64,000 nt of DNA from Ancylobacter koreensis (GTDB lineage Bacteria; Pseudomonadota; Alphaproteobacteria; Rhizobiales; Xanthobacteraceae): assembly GCF_023016525.1 (NCBI RefSeq), contig NZ_JALKCG010000001.1, forward strand, positions 1,302,001 to 1,366,000. Direction: 5' to 3'. Position 1 is the first letter of the stretch, and the number at the start of each line of letters is the position of its first letter. The position numbers were made by a program, and so were the translations under genes. Shown here piece by piece: positions 8,990 to 17,271 of this stretch. Below the pieces are notes generated by a model, which saw only the letters and a list, made by a program, of their open reading frames with translations, was not told the DNA's origin and did not search any database.

Positions 8990-10195
8990 TTACGCGAACT
9001 GTTCGTCGAGCCAGTCGAAGACACGGCGGTTGAGGAGCGAGCGGTTCTGCATTTCGCAATGCCCGTCCGCGCCCTCGGCCGCAGTGAAGCTCAAAAGCGT
9101 CGTGGGACAGGTGAGCGCGTCGAGGAAGGTGCCGGCATCCTCGGCCAGCGCGTCGCCTTCGGTCTGGGTGATCAGGGTGGGGCATTGGACCAGCTCGGCC
9201 CGGCCCTTCAGGGCGAAGGGCTCGGCGGAGGCGAAGAAGGCGCGCAGATTGTCGACGCCGTGCACCCAGAAGCCGCGCTGGACAATCTTCCAATGGAGCG
9301 TGCGGTCCTTGCGGATGATGGCATCCAGACGATCGATCACTGCCTGGTCCAGGGTGCCGAGATCGGCTGCCGCCTCGGGGGCGATGCCAAACTTGCTCAC
9401 CACCACCTTACGGAAGCCGTCGGCGATGCTCCAGGTGCCGGGATCGGCGATGAGGGCGGCGAGGCGCGGCTCGCCGGAGGCGCCGCGGGGCGCGAGATGC
9501 CCGCCGAGGCTCCAGCCATAGAGGGCGATACGCTCGGGATCCACCAGCGGCAAGGCCACCGCAAAGTCCACCACTGCATTGACCACCACTTCCCAGTCGG
9601 GCCGCAGCGGAATGCCCTCCTCATAGAGCATCGCGCCCTGGCCGGGGCCGTCGAACAGCAAGGCATGATAGCCCCGCCTTGAGGCCGCCACGGCGGACGC
9701 GAAATAGGTGTCGGTGATGGTGGCGTCATAGCCGTTGTTGAGGATGACGAGCGGCCGCCGCTCGGTCTCGAAGCCATGTGCGGGAATGAAATAGCCGGGC
9801 ATGGGCGTCTCGCCGAACGGGATGCTCAGGGGCTTGACCGGATGGGGACCCAGCGCCAGAGCCGCGTTGAGCGCTGCAACCTGCTTGCGGTATGCGGCGA
9901 GGAGGCGCGGGTCCACAGGAGCGCCGAAAATGGGATGGAAGGAGGCGGCATAAAAGGTGCTTGCTCGCAGATAGGATTCGCGAGCACTCACCTCGTGGCC
10001 CTTGGCAAGGGCCTCGTCTCCCTCGCCCTTCAGCCGGTCGCCCGCAGCCACAAACGCTTCATGGAAGGCGCCGTCATCGCCGTCACCTACGGCGTCCGCC
10101 ACGGCCCTGACCTCGCCGAAATCGGCGCCGCCATAGGGGATGTAAGCCAGCGGCCAGGTGCCGAAGTCATCGTGGAATTCATTCTTAAACAACAT
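8990..10195 (-). CDS. Alpha/beta hydrolase (FrsA / pseudooxynicotine-hydrolase-like)
   Basis: This 401-residue hydrolase has an N-terminal helical cap domain (about residues 1-120) and a C-terminal alpha/beta core with the nucleophile elbow GWSLGG and a catalytic His near EGADGHCEM. This architecture is seen in FrsA-like and 2,6-dihydroxypseudooxynicotine hydrolase-like enzymes that cleave C-C or ester bonds. The start at 10195 discards 52 codons that overlap the damaged MFS gene and show no conservation; AAAGG lies just upstream. The substrate is unknown. It sits in the accessory region after tRNA-Arg, directly downstream of the broken transporter gene on the same strand. Confidence 0.75.
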   Translation of the reverse strand: MLFKNEFHDDFGTWPLAYIPYGGADFGEVRAVADAVGDGDDGAFHEAFVAAGDRLKGEGDEALAKGHEVSARESYLRASTFYAASFHPIFGAPVDPRLLAAYRKQVAALNAALALGPHPVKPLSIPFGETPMPGYFIPAHGFETERRPLVILNNGYDATITDTYFASAVAASRRGYHALLFDGPGQGAMLYEEGIPLRPDWEVVVNAVVDFAVALPLVDPERIALYGWSLGGHLAPRGASGEPRLAALIADPGTWSIADGFRKVVVSKFGIAPEAAADLGTLDQAVIDRLDAIIRKDRTLHWKIVQRGFWVHGVDNLRAFFASAEPFALKGRAELVQCPTLITQTEGDALAEDAGTFLDALTCPTTLLSFTAAEGADGHCEMQNRSLLNRRVFDWLDEQFA

Positions 10196-10281
10196 GGTCG
10201 GTAACCTTTCTGGAGGGCGATTGCATCGGCGCCAAGTCCACGCACAGGTTACCGCGATCACGCCAATGCACAGACGATGAG

Positions 10282-11016
10282 TCAGCCTCCACTGCGGCTC
10301 GCCTTGATTGTGGCCGGCGCGGCGGGGCTGCCCGAAGCGAAGACGCAACACGGCGAAGGCGGCAAGACAGACCGCCAGTACGGCGGCGGTGACGCCGTCA
10401 AGCCGAGCAGCACGGTTGCGCCCGAGGCGAGGATTGGGCCGAGGGCGGTGCCAATGTCCCCGGCCGCCCGGTTGGTGCCGGTGACTGCGCCCGTCTGCTC
10501 GGGAGGTATGCCCTCCAGCGCCACGGTGGCCGCCGCCGTCACCAGCGCGCTAGTGACGATCATGACAAAGGCCGTGCCGACCCAGAGCGCCCATTGCACC
10601 GGGGCGAGCCACATCAGGACCACGCCCATGAGCGTCGGCGCACTCGCCGCCAGGACCGTGCGGCTCGCGCTCCAGCTGTCGATGAGACGGGCATTCACCG
10701 GCAGGAACAGGAGATTGACCGCGGTACCCACGCCGATGATGAGGCCGTAATGCTGCGGCGACAAGGAGAGCATGGTGGTGGCCACCGCCGGGACCACCAC
10801 CCAGGACACGGTGATGCGGGCGAGGAAGCCGGTGAAGGTCATCGCCGTGCCGATGCGGGCGAAGGCGAAGGCAGAGAGGAGCGCGCCGTGCGCCACCGCC
10901 GGCAGGCCCGCCGTGAGGGCGGGGATGGCGGGGACCAGCGTGCCGATGCCAAGCGTGGCGGCGAAGGCCGCGATGACGATGGCGAAGACCGCCGTGCGGT
11001 TTTCGGAGGGAATCAT
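10282..11016 (-). pseudogene. MFS transporter, internally deleted and frameshifted
   Basis: The reading frame (244 codons) begins like a normal 12-helix major-facilitator permease (helix 1 ATLGIGTLVPAIPAL) but jumps from helix 2 directly to mid-protein helices (FTGFLARITVSWVV), ending at about 60% of the usual 400 residues. The last 35 residues lose hydrophobicity and become Pro/Ser-rich. The expected continuation (a hydrophobic stretch ending VLRLRFG) is found in another frame just downstream, which indicates a frameshift. Both defects argue for a non-functional gene, although a short expressed protein cannot be excluded. Confidence 0.6.
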
Positions 11017-11111
11017 GGGGCGTCTCCACCTCATGAGGAGACCCGAGGCTGGCAGGCGGCAATGGGCGCACCGTCTCCGGTCACCGGTTGTCTGTTCGCT
11101 CGGCTGTTCGG

Positions 11112-11618
11112 CTATTTCCTGCCGTACCGATAGATGACGGTCGCCTTGGCGACTGTATGATAGTGGAGCGCGAACCCGACCAGCGCTCCGGAGGAGGTGC
11201 CGTCGACCGGCAGCCGGTCGGTGTCGACGGCGTGGAGCGTGAAGATGTAGCGGTGCGGCGGGTCACCCGCCGGCGGGGTCGGGCCGAAATAGCCGGCGAC
11301 GCCGGCATCGCCGAGGCCGAACACGGCGCCCGCCGGCAGGCCGGCCCCGCCGACGGCCCCGGCTCCCTCGGGCAGGCCCTCGATGGAAGGCGGCAGATTG
11401 GCGACCAGCCAGTGCCAGAAGCCGCTGCCGGTCGGCGCGTCGGGGTCATAGACCGTCAGCGCCAGGCTCTTCGCCGCCGCGGGCACGCCGCTCCAGGTCA
11501 GCGGTGGCGAGATATCGCCGCCGGTGCAGCCGAAGCGGTTGCCGACAAAGCGTTCCGGAATGAGGCCGGCGGCGTCGATAGCCGGCGACATGATGGTGAA
11601 CGGAACAAAGGAGTTCAT
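11112..11618 (-). CDS. PEBP / YbhB-YbcL family protein
   Basis: This 168-residue protein belongs to the phosphatidylethanolamine-binding (Raf kinase inhibitor-like) family. It shows the conserved ligand-site motifs DPDAPTGSGFWHW (residues about 58-70) and GPTPPAGDPPHRY (about 112-124). Bacterial members (YbhB, YbcL) are cytosolic or periplasmic and their ligands are mostly unknown. No signal peptide is evident, so a cytoplasmic location is likely. GGAG lies 8 nt before the ATG. It follows the damaged MFS gene and precedes the isocitrate-lyase-family gene, all on the minus strand. Confidence 0.9.
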   Translation of the reverse strand: MNSFVPFTIMSPAIDAAGLIPERFVGNRFGCTGGDISPPLTWSGVPAAAKSLALTVYDPDAPTGSGFWHWLVANLPPSIEGLPEGAGAVGGAGLPAGAVFGLGDAGVAGYFGPTPPAGDPPHRYIFTLHAVDTDRLPVDGTSSGALVGFALHYHTVAKATVIYRYGRK

Positions 11619-11685
11619 TGGGAGTGCTCCATATATTGGCGTGACAGGCGTGGAGCGCGTCGGGCGCAGAGGCCGACTCCAGCTC

Positions 11686-12570
11686 TCACACCGCTGCGGC
11701 GGCGGTCTCTTCCTTGAGTAGGTCGCCGTATTTCGCCTCGAAGTCCCAGACCTGCTGGAAGCCGATCATCTCGGTGAAGTCGTGGAAGCCGTAGAGCGGC
11801 GCCGACACCGGGCGATCCGCGACATGGTCGTCATAGGTGCGGGCGAGCGCGGCGGCGGCGGCGAACAGGCCGGCGGTCGGATAGATGGCGATGGCGATGC
11901 CGAGCTCGGCGAGTTGCGACTGCGGCAGGATGGGGGTCTTGCCGCCGTGGAGCTGGTTGGACACGAGCGGCGCGTCCACCGCCGCGCCGATGATCCGCAT
12001 CTGCTCCACATCCACCGGCGCCTCGATGAAGATCGCGTCGGCGCCCGCCTGCACATAGGCCTCGGCGCGGCGGAGGGCGCTGTCCAGCCCCTCCGAGGCG
12101 ATGGCGTCGGTGCGGGCCATGATCAGGAAATCCGCTGAGGAGCGGGCGTCGCAGGCGACACGGATCTTGTTCGCCATCTCCGAGACGGGGACGAGGTGGC
12201 GGCCCGGCGTATGGCCGCATTTCTTCGGGATCTGCTGATCCTCGATCTGGATCATGCTCACCCCGGCCTTCTCATAGCCGCGGACGGTGTGGGCGACGTT
12301 GAGCAGGCCGCCATAGCCGGTATCGCCGTCGGCGATCAGGGGCTTGCCGGTGGCCGCGGCGATCGCTGTGGCTCGGTCCAGCATGTCGGTATAGGTGGCG
12401 AGGCCCGCATCGGGATAGCCGAGATACGACGCTACCGTGCCGAAGCCGGTCATGTAGAGCGCCTCGGCCCTGGTGCGGTCGGCGATCTTGGTCGAGACCA
12501 GGTCGAACACGCCGGGCGCCGCCACGAACTCGCGGTTCTGCAGCATGGTCCTCAGGACTGGGTTTGCCAT
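11686..12570 (-). CDS. Isocitrate lyase / PEP mutase family enzyme
   Basis: The 294-residue protein is a TIM-barrel member of the ICL/PEPM superfamily. It has the catalytic loop KKCGH (within IPKKCGHTPG) typical of C-C lyases such as methylisocitrate lyase and oxaloacetate decarboxylase, and the metal-site motif DGDTGYGG. Asp and Glu residues near IQIEDQ fit magnesium binding. Likely reactions are cleavage of a 2-hydroxy dicarboxylate or decarboxylation of oxaloacetate. The neighbours do not identify the substrate (no prpC or aceB). A GGGGAACGACA leader precedes the ATG. Confidence 0.85.
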   Translation of the reverse strand: MANPVLRTMLQNREFVAAPGVFDLVSTKIADRTRAEALYMTGFGTVASYLGYPDAGLATYTDMLDRATAIAAATGKPLIADGDTGYGGLLNVAHTVRGYEKAGVSMIQIEDQQIPKKCGHTPGRHLVPVSEMANKIRVACDARSSADFLIMARTDAIASEGLDSALRRAEAYVQAGADAIFIEAPVDVEQMRIIGAAVDAPLVSNQLHGGKTPILPQSQLAELGIAIAIYPTAGLFAAAAALARTYDDHVADRPVSAPLYGFHDFTEMIGFQQVWDFEAKYGDLLKEETAAAAV

Positions 12571-12637
12571 TGTCGTTCCCCGTGAAGCGATGAAGTGGCA
12601 GGGCGCACCGTCTCCGGTGCGCCCGCGCAGTCGTGGC

Positions 12638-13474
12638 TCAGCTCTCGATGAAGGCGAGGATGTCGGCGTTGAGGATGTCGGCGTTCAGGGTCAGCAGGCC
12701 GTGGCCGAGGCCGGGATAGGTCCTCAGCGTGCCGTTCTTGAGCAGCGGGGCGGAGAGCCGGGCGCTGTCGTCGATCGGGACGATCTGGTCGTCCTCGCCA
12801 TGCAGCACGAGCGTCGGCACGGTGATCGCCTTCAGGTCCTCGGTCTGGTCGGTCTCCGAGAACGCCTTGATGCCGTCATAGTGCGCCTTGGCGGAGCCCA
12901 TCATGCCCTGCCGCCACCAGTTATCGATAACGCCCTGATGGACCGTCGCGCCGGGCCGGTTGAAGCCGTAGAAGGGGCCGGCGGGCACGTCGACGAAGAA
13001 CTGCGCGCGGTTGTCGGCGAGCGCCTTGCGGAAGCCGTCGAACACTTCGATCGGCAGGCCGCCGGGATTGTTCGCCGTCTTCACCATCAGCGGGGGCACA
13101 GCGCTGACCAGCACCGCCTTGGCGACCCGGCCCTGCGGCTCGCCATGCCTGGCGACGTAGCGGGCGACCTCGCCGCCGCCGGTCGAATGGCCGATATGGA
13201 CGGCGTTGCGCAGGTCGAGATGCTGGACCACCGCCGAGGCGTCGGCCGCGTAGTGGTCCATGTCGTGGCCATCCCAGACCTGGCTGGAGCGGCCATGACC
13301 GCGCCGGTCATGGGCGATGACACGGTAGCCCTTGGAAAGGAAGAACAGCATCTGCCCATCCCAGTCGTCCGACGACAGCGGCCAGCCGTGATGGAACATG
13401 ATCGGCTGGGCATCCTTGGGCCCCCAATCCTTGAAGAAGATTTCGACGCCGTCGGTGGTGGTGACCGTGCTCAT
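12638..13474 (-). CDS. Alpha/beta hydrolase (cofactor-free chloroperoxidase/arylesterase type)
   Basis: This 278-residue hydrolase resembles bacterial non-haem haloperoxidases and arylesterases. It has the oxyanion segment [12 protein letters not shown], the nucleophile elbow GHSTGG, an acid residue in [10 protein letters not shown] and a catalytic His in GLGHGL. Such enzymes act as esterases with perhydrolase side activity. AGGAGACGAG lies just upstream of ATG 13474, which removes a 16-residue unconserved extension. It is divergent from the GlxA-type regulator 126 bases away, a common pairing, so that regulator probably controls it (inference). Confidence 0.88.
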   Translation of the reverse strand: MSTVTTTDGVEIFFKDWGPKDAQPIMFHHGWPLSSDDWDGQMLFFLSKGYRVIAHDRRGHGRSSQVWDGHDMDHYAADASAVVQHLDLRNAVHIGHSTGGGEVARYVARHGEPQGRVAKAVLVSAVPPLMVKTANNPGGLPIEVFDGFRKALADNRAQFFVDVPAGPFYGFNRPGATVHQGVIDNWWRQGMMGSAKAHYDGIKAFSETDQTEDLKAITVPTLVLHGEDDQIVPIDDSARLSAPLLKNGTLRTYPGLGHGLLTLNADILNADILAFIES

Positions 13475-13600
13475 GATCTCGTCTCCTGTTATGGCCGGGC
13501 CCCGTGGTCCGCGGCGGTTCAATTCGATGGAGAGAAATTAGCCGTCCGAAGTGCGCTTTCGGATTGGCATGATCGACAGATATCAGGCCATAACTGACAA

Positions 13601-14602
13601 ATGACGACACCAGGCCCTTTGGCGGAGATCGCCATACTGCTCTATCCCGGCGCGCAGCTCGGCGCGGCCCATGGGCTCACCGACCTGTTCTCGGTCGCCA
13701 ATTTGCTTGCGAGGCGTCGTCTCGGCGCCGCGGCGCCGCGCCTGCGGATCAGCCATTGGCGCGGCAGTGAAAGCGGCACGGACGCCGAGCGCGTCTTCGA
13801 CAGCGATCCGGGCGTTCCGGGCGAGCCGGATTTCATCATCATGCCGCCGGCCGTCATCGCGCCGATCACGGCGGAGGAGGCGGCGCCGTTGGCGGTGTGG
13901 CTGCGCGAGCGCCACAAGGGCGGCGCGACGCTCGCCTCGGTCTGCGCCGGCGCCTTTCTGCTGGGCGAGACCGGCCTGCTGGAGGGCCGTGCCGCCACCA
14001 CCCATTGGTTTTACGCCAACGACTTCGCGGAGCGCTTTCCGAACGCTCGCGTCGACATCGACAAGCTGGTCATCGACGACGGCGACCTCATCACCGCGGG
14101 CGGGCTCATGGCCTGGACTGACCTCGGGCTCAGGCTGGTGGACCGTCTTCTGGGGCCGACCGCCATGCTGGAGACCGCGCGCTTCCTCCTCGTCGACCCG
14201 CCGGGCCGTGAGCAACGGTACTACAGCGTGTTCTCGCCCAGGCTGCGCCATGGCGACGAGGCAGTGCTGAAGGTGCAGCACTGGCTGCAGGCGACCGGTG
14301 CCCGCGAGGCGACGCTCGACGCCATGGCGGATAAGGCGGGGCTGGAGCCGCGCACCTTCCTGCGCCGCTTCCACAAGGCGACGGGGCTGAAGCCGACCGA
14401 GTACTGCCAGCACCTGCGCGTCGGCAAGGCGCGCGAGATGCTGGAGACCACCACGCGGCCGGTTGATCAGGTGGCGTGGGATGTCGGTTACGAGGATCCG
14501 GGCGCGTTCCGGAAAGTGTTCGTTAAGGTGACAGGCCTCGGCCCTCGCGAGTACCGCCAGCGTTTCGGTGTCGCGGCCATCCGCGGGGGCATCGGTGCCT
14601 GA
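13601..14602 (+). CDS. GlxA-family transcriptional regulator (DJ-1/PfpI + AraC)
   Basis: This 333-residue regulator fuses an N-terminal DJ-1/PfpI-like domain (about 8-190), with the cysteine elbow SVCAGAFLL, to a C-terminal AraC double helix-turn-helix (about 225-325; PRTFLRRFHKATGLKPTEY and DVGYEDPGAFRKVF). It probably senses a small metabolite and activates the divergent hydrolase gene. The stop codon overlaps the start of the following peptidase pseudogene by one base. No ligand can be inferred. Confidence 0.9.
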   Translation: MTTPGPLAEIAILLYPGAQLGAAHGLTDLFSVANLLARRRLGAAAPRLRISHWRGSESGTDAERVFDSDPGVPGEPDFIIMPPAVIAPITAEEAAPLAVWLRERHKGGATLASVCAGAFLLGETGLLEGRAATTHWFYANDFAERFPNARVDIDKLVIDDGDLITAGGLMAWTDLGLRLVDRLLGPTAMLETARFLLVDPPGREQRYYSVFSPRLRHGDEAVLKVQHWLQATGAREATLDAMADKAGLEPRTFLRRFHKATGLKPTEYCQHLRVGKAREMLETTTRPVDQVAWDVGYEDPGAFRKVFVKVTGLGPREYRQRFGVAAIRGGIGA

Positions 14603-15075
14603 TGCCCCTGACCCAGGCCGAGCGGGTTCTCCAGGAGCTGGGGATCACCGAGCCGAACGAGATCGACCTTGACGCCATCGCGTTTCACGTCGGCACGCGT
14701 ATCCGCTATCGCCCGCTTGAGGGCTGCGAGGCGCGCATCATCGGCGCCGGCGATCAGGCCATCATAACCGTGAAGGCCGACAGCCCTCCGGCGCAAGCGG
14801 TTCTCGATCGCCCACGAGCTGGAGCACTGGCACCATCATCGCGGCCAGCGCCTAGTCTGCCGGGCGGAGGAGACGCGGCCGGGTGGCGCCCTGTCGCCGG
14901 AGCGGGTCGCCGACGGACGCGGTCAACGCGGTAGCGGAGGCCTTCAACATGAGCCGGACCGCGCGGCGATCCGCCTTGTCGAGAGCGACACGCCCCCGCC
15001 CTTCTCGTTTGCCATGGGCCGAAGGGCCGAATGGTTCACCTGCGCCCCGAGCGTGCCGCTGGCCCATACGGCTAG
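14602..15075 (+). pseudogene. ImmA/IrrE-family metallopeptidase, broken
   Basis: The first 70 codons (PLTQAERVLQELGI, then ...GTRIRYRPLEGCEARIIG) and a later HELEH zinc motif within RFSIAHELEHWHHH belong to one ImmA/IrrE-type zinc peptidase. The HELEH part lies one frame over from the start, and further pieces (DAVNAVAEAFNMSR; RLVESD) alternate between frames up to about 15075. At least three indels are needed to rebuild the protein, so the gene is dead. Intact relatives cleave repressors of mobile elements or act as stress regulators. Its start overlaps the preceding regulator's stop by one base. Confidence 0.75.
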
Positions 15076-15224
15076 TGGACGCCTCTCCTTCAAAATTTGT
15101 AACGAAAATACAATCACTTAGGAGTTCCCGGTTTCATCCTGACTGGCGCGCCCTTGTCCTGAAATTCCAGCGCCTTGACGAAAGTTGTGCGCGTCGGCCG
15201 CCGCGCTTCGGGGTGCCTTGCGGC

Positions 15225-15962
15225 TCATGGATCGACGCCGAACGGCTCAAGGGGGGCGGGGCCCGCCTGCCCGGGCTCGGCATAGACCCATGCCTTCCTT
15301 GCCGCGAGGTCGTCGGTCCGGCCGTCGGAGAGCGCGTTGATATAGGGCTCCGGCTTCAGGAACTTGGTGCCCTGCACCTTGCGAAGCGGACTGCCCTCCT
15401 CCAGCAGCCTCTTGCGGATGGTCAGCGCCCGCGTGACGTCCTCGAAGATGTAGAGCGCGATCGCCGCCGCATTCTGCTGGTGGGGATGGCCGCTGGTGAG
15501 CGCGACGCGCAGCGTGTTGCAGAACACGAAGACCGGGACCTGATCTTCCTGCAGGATCGAATCGTACAGGGCGACCGTGATCTCCGGCCGCACCAGCTCG
15601 CTCTGCAGCGTGTGGATCTTCAGCGGCCGGTTCGGATCGGTCTCGGGCATGTCCTTCAGTTCGAGCCAGCTCGCATAGAGATTGCGCAGGGTGGCGAGAT
15701 AGCCGGTGATGCGGTGCACGGCGTCGTCGCGCGTGCTGGCGGAATGGCTGTAGAGCACCCCGAGATAAGCGAGCGCGCCGGCGGTGACGGTGGCCATGGC
15801 GCCGAGGATGGCGCCGGTGAAGCCGAGCCAGTTCGACAGGTTGTCGCTGTTGATGCCAACGAGCAGCCGGTCCCAGAAGGTGGCGGCGAGCACGAAACCG
15901 AGAACGATGCCCAGCACCATGCCGGCGGCACCGATCACCACCATCCGCAAACTGTCTTTCAT
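15225..15962 (-). CDS. Hypothetical membrane protein, two helices
   Basis: This 245-residue protein is not recognised. It starts with two membrane helices (residues about 7-29 and 46-70) separated by a short loop, followed by a soluble helical domain of about 170 residues (DDAVHRITGYLATLRNLYA... and YIFEDVTRALTIRKRL) that probably faces the cytoplasm. GAGGATGGCGG precedes the ATG. It is divergent from the methyltransferase gene and has no operon partner. It could be an accessory anchor or sensor, but nothing in the sequence decides this. Confidence 0.7.
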   Translation of the reverse strand: MKDSLRMVVIGAAGMVLGIVLGFVLAATFWDRLLVGINSDNLSNWLGFTGAILGAMATVTAGALAYLGVLYSHSASTRDDAVHRITGYLATLRNLYASWLELKDMPETDPNRPLKIHTLQSELVRPEITVALYDSILQEDQVPVFVFCNTLRVALTSGHPHQQNAAAIALYIFEDVTRALTIRKRLLEEGSPLRKVQGTKFLKPEPYINALSDGRTDDLAARKAWVYAEPGQAGPAPLEPFGVDP

Positions 15963-16194
15963 CCGCCATCCTCTCGCCGGGCGGACCTTAGCAGCCGGGC
16001 GCGGCCGTCTCCAGCCGGGGCGGTCGCGCTTCGGCGGTGTTCGCCGCGCCTTCCAGAAGCGGCGCGGTGCCCCGCGTGCTTGACGGGCAAACGCCCCATC
16101 CTGTCTAGTCCCGTCCGTCGTGCCCGGCCCGGTTCGGCGCGCGGGGGGATCGCCGCGCGCGACCCTGCGGGCACGACACGACAGGAGCCTCGCC

Positions 16195-17250
16195 GTGCAC
16201 GACCCATTGCCGACCTTCCTTTCGCGCCCCTCCTTCGATCAGGTCGAGCACCTCGTCGAATCGGCATGGCTGGAGCACGCGCCTTTCGCCTTCCATCTCG
16301 TCGCCGCCGTGCGGCCGAAGGTGATCGTCGAGCTGGGTACCCATCACGGCTTCTCGTTCCTTGCCTTCTGTCAGGCGATCCGGCGCTATTCGCCCGGCAG
16401 CCTCGCCCATGCGGTCGATACCTGGCAGGGCGACGAGCATGCCGGCCATTATGGCGAGGAGGTTTTCGAGGCCTTCCAGCGCCGTCGCGAGGGCTATGCC
16501 GACATATCGAACCTCGTGCGGAGCACCTTCTCGCAGGCGGTCGGTTCCTTCGCCGACGGCTCCATCGATCTTCTGCACATCGATGGCCGGCACTATTACG
16601 AGGATGTCGGCCGCGACTTCGCCGAATGGCTCCCCAAGCTGTCCCGCCGGGGCGTGGTGCTGTTCCACGATACCGAGGTGCGCCAGCGTGATTTCGGCGT
16701 GTGGAAGCTGTTCGAGGAAATCAGCGCGCGCTATCCGCACTTCAACTTCCACCACGGCCACGGGCTCGGAATCCTCGCCGTGGGCGAGGAGGTACCGGAG
16801 GCTCTGCGTGTCTTCTTCGAGGCCGACGCGGAAACCGCCGATCTCATCCGCACGGCCTATGCCCGGCTCGGCGCCGGGGTGAGCGACGCCTTCAGGGCCT
16901 CGCGGCGCAGCGTCGCCCCGATCGTCCGGCCGGTGGTGGACGAGGATGTCTCGGCGCCGAGCGATGAGATGGGCCTGCTGAAGCGACGCCTCGCCGCCGT
17001 GGAGGAGTTCGCCCGCCGGCTCGATGCCGGACAGGCCCGGCTGATAGAGCGGCAGGAGGTCGAAGACCCGATCGTGGGCGTCGTGGTCGCGCTCGAACAG
17101 CGGGTGGCGAAGGCCGAGCGGCGCATCGCGCGCCTCACCTGGCACGCCGGCGTCCTCATGCCGTTGACCGCGCCGGTGGTCGCTGCCGTGCAGTTCGTCC
17201 GGCGGAAATACGCGAAGTTCAGGCGCAGGCGGCGGCAGCGGGCCGGCTGA
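16195..17250 (+). CDS. Class I SAM methyltransferase with coiled-coil tail
   Basis: The 351-residue product contains a Rossmann-type methyltransferase domain of the Methyltransf_24 kind (about residues 30-220): motif I VIVELGTHHGFS, an acidic residue in AVDTWQGDEH, and DLLHIDGRHYYEDV. The C-terminal third is a charged coiled coil (about 260-325) ending in a basic RRRRRQ tail. AGGAG lies 7 nt before the GTG start at 16195. The glycosyltransferase gene follows after 21 bases, so it probably methylates sugars on the same surface glycan (inference). The acceptor is unknown. Confidence 0.82.
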   Translation: MHDPLPTFLSRPSFDQVEHLVESAWLEHAPFAFHLVAAVRPKVIVELGTHHGFSFLAFCQAIRRYSPGSLAHAVDTWQGDEHAGHYGEEVFEAFQRRREGYADISNLVRSTFSQAVGSFADGSIDLLHIDGRHYYEDVGRDFAEWLPKLSRRGVVLFHDTEVRQRDFGVWKLFEEISARYPHFNFHHGHGLGILAVGEEVPEALRVFFEADAETADLIRTAYARLGAGVSDAFRASRRSVAPIVRPVVDEDVSAPSDEMGLLKRRLAAVEEFARRLDAGQARLIERQEVEDPIVGVVVALEQRVAKAERRIARLTWHAGVLMPLTAPVVAAVQFVRRKYAKFRRRRRQRAG

Positions 17251-17271
17251 CGCCGCGTGCGAGGGGCGGTG

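Noticed and set aside
8550-15224. Attachment-site direct repeat of the tRNA-Arg 3' end
   Set aside because: I found no second copy of GTTCGAATCTC or the acceptor end downstream; only a short ATTGGTC/GACCAAT inverted repeat at 8593-8613 was seen.
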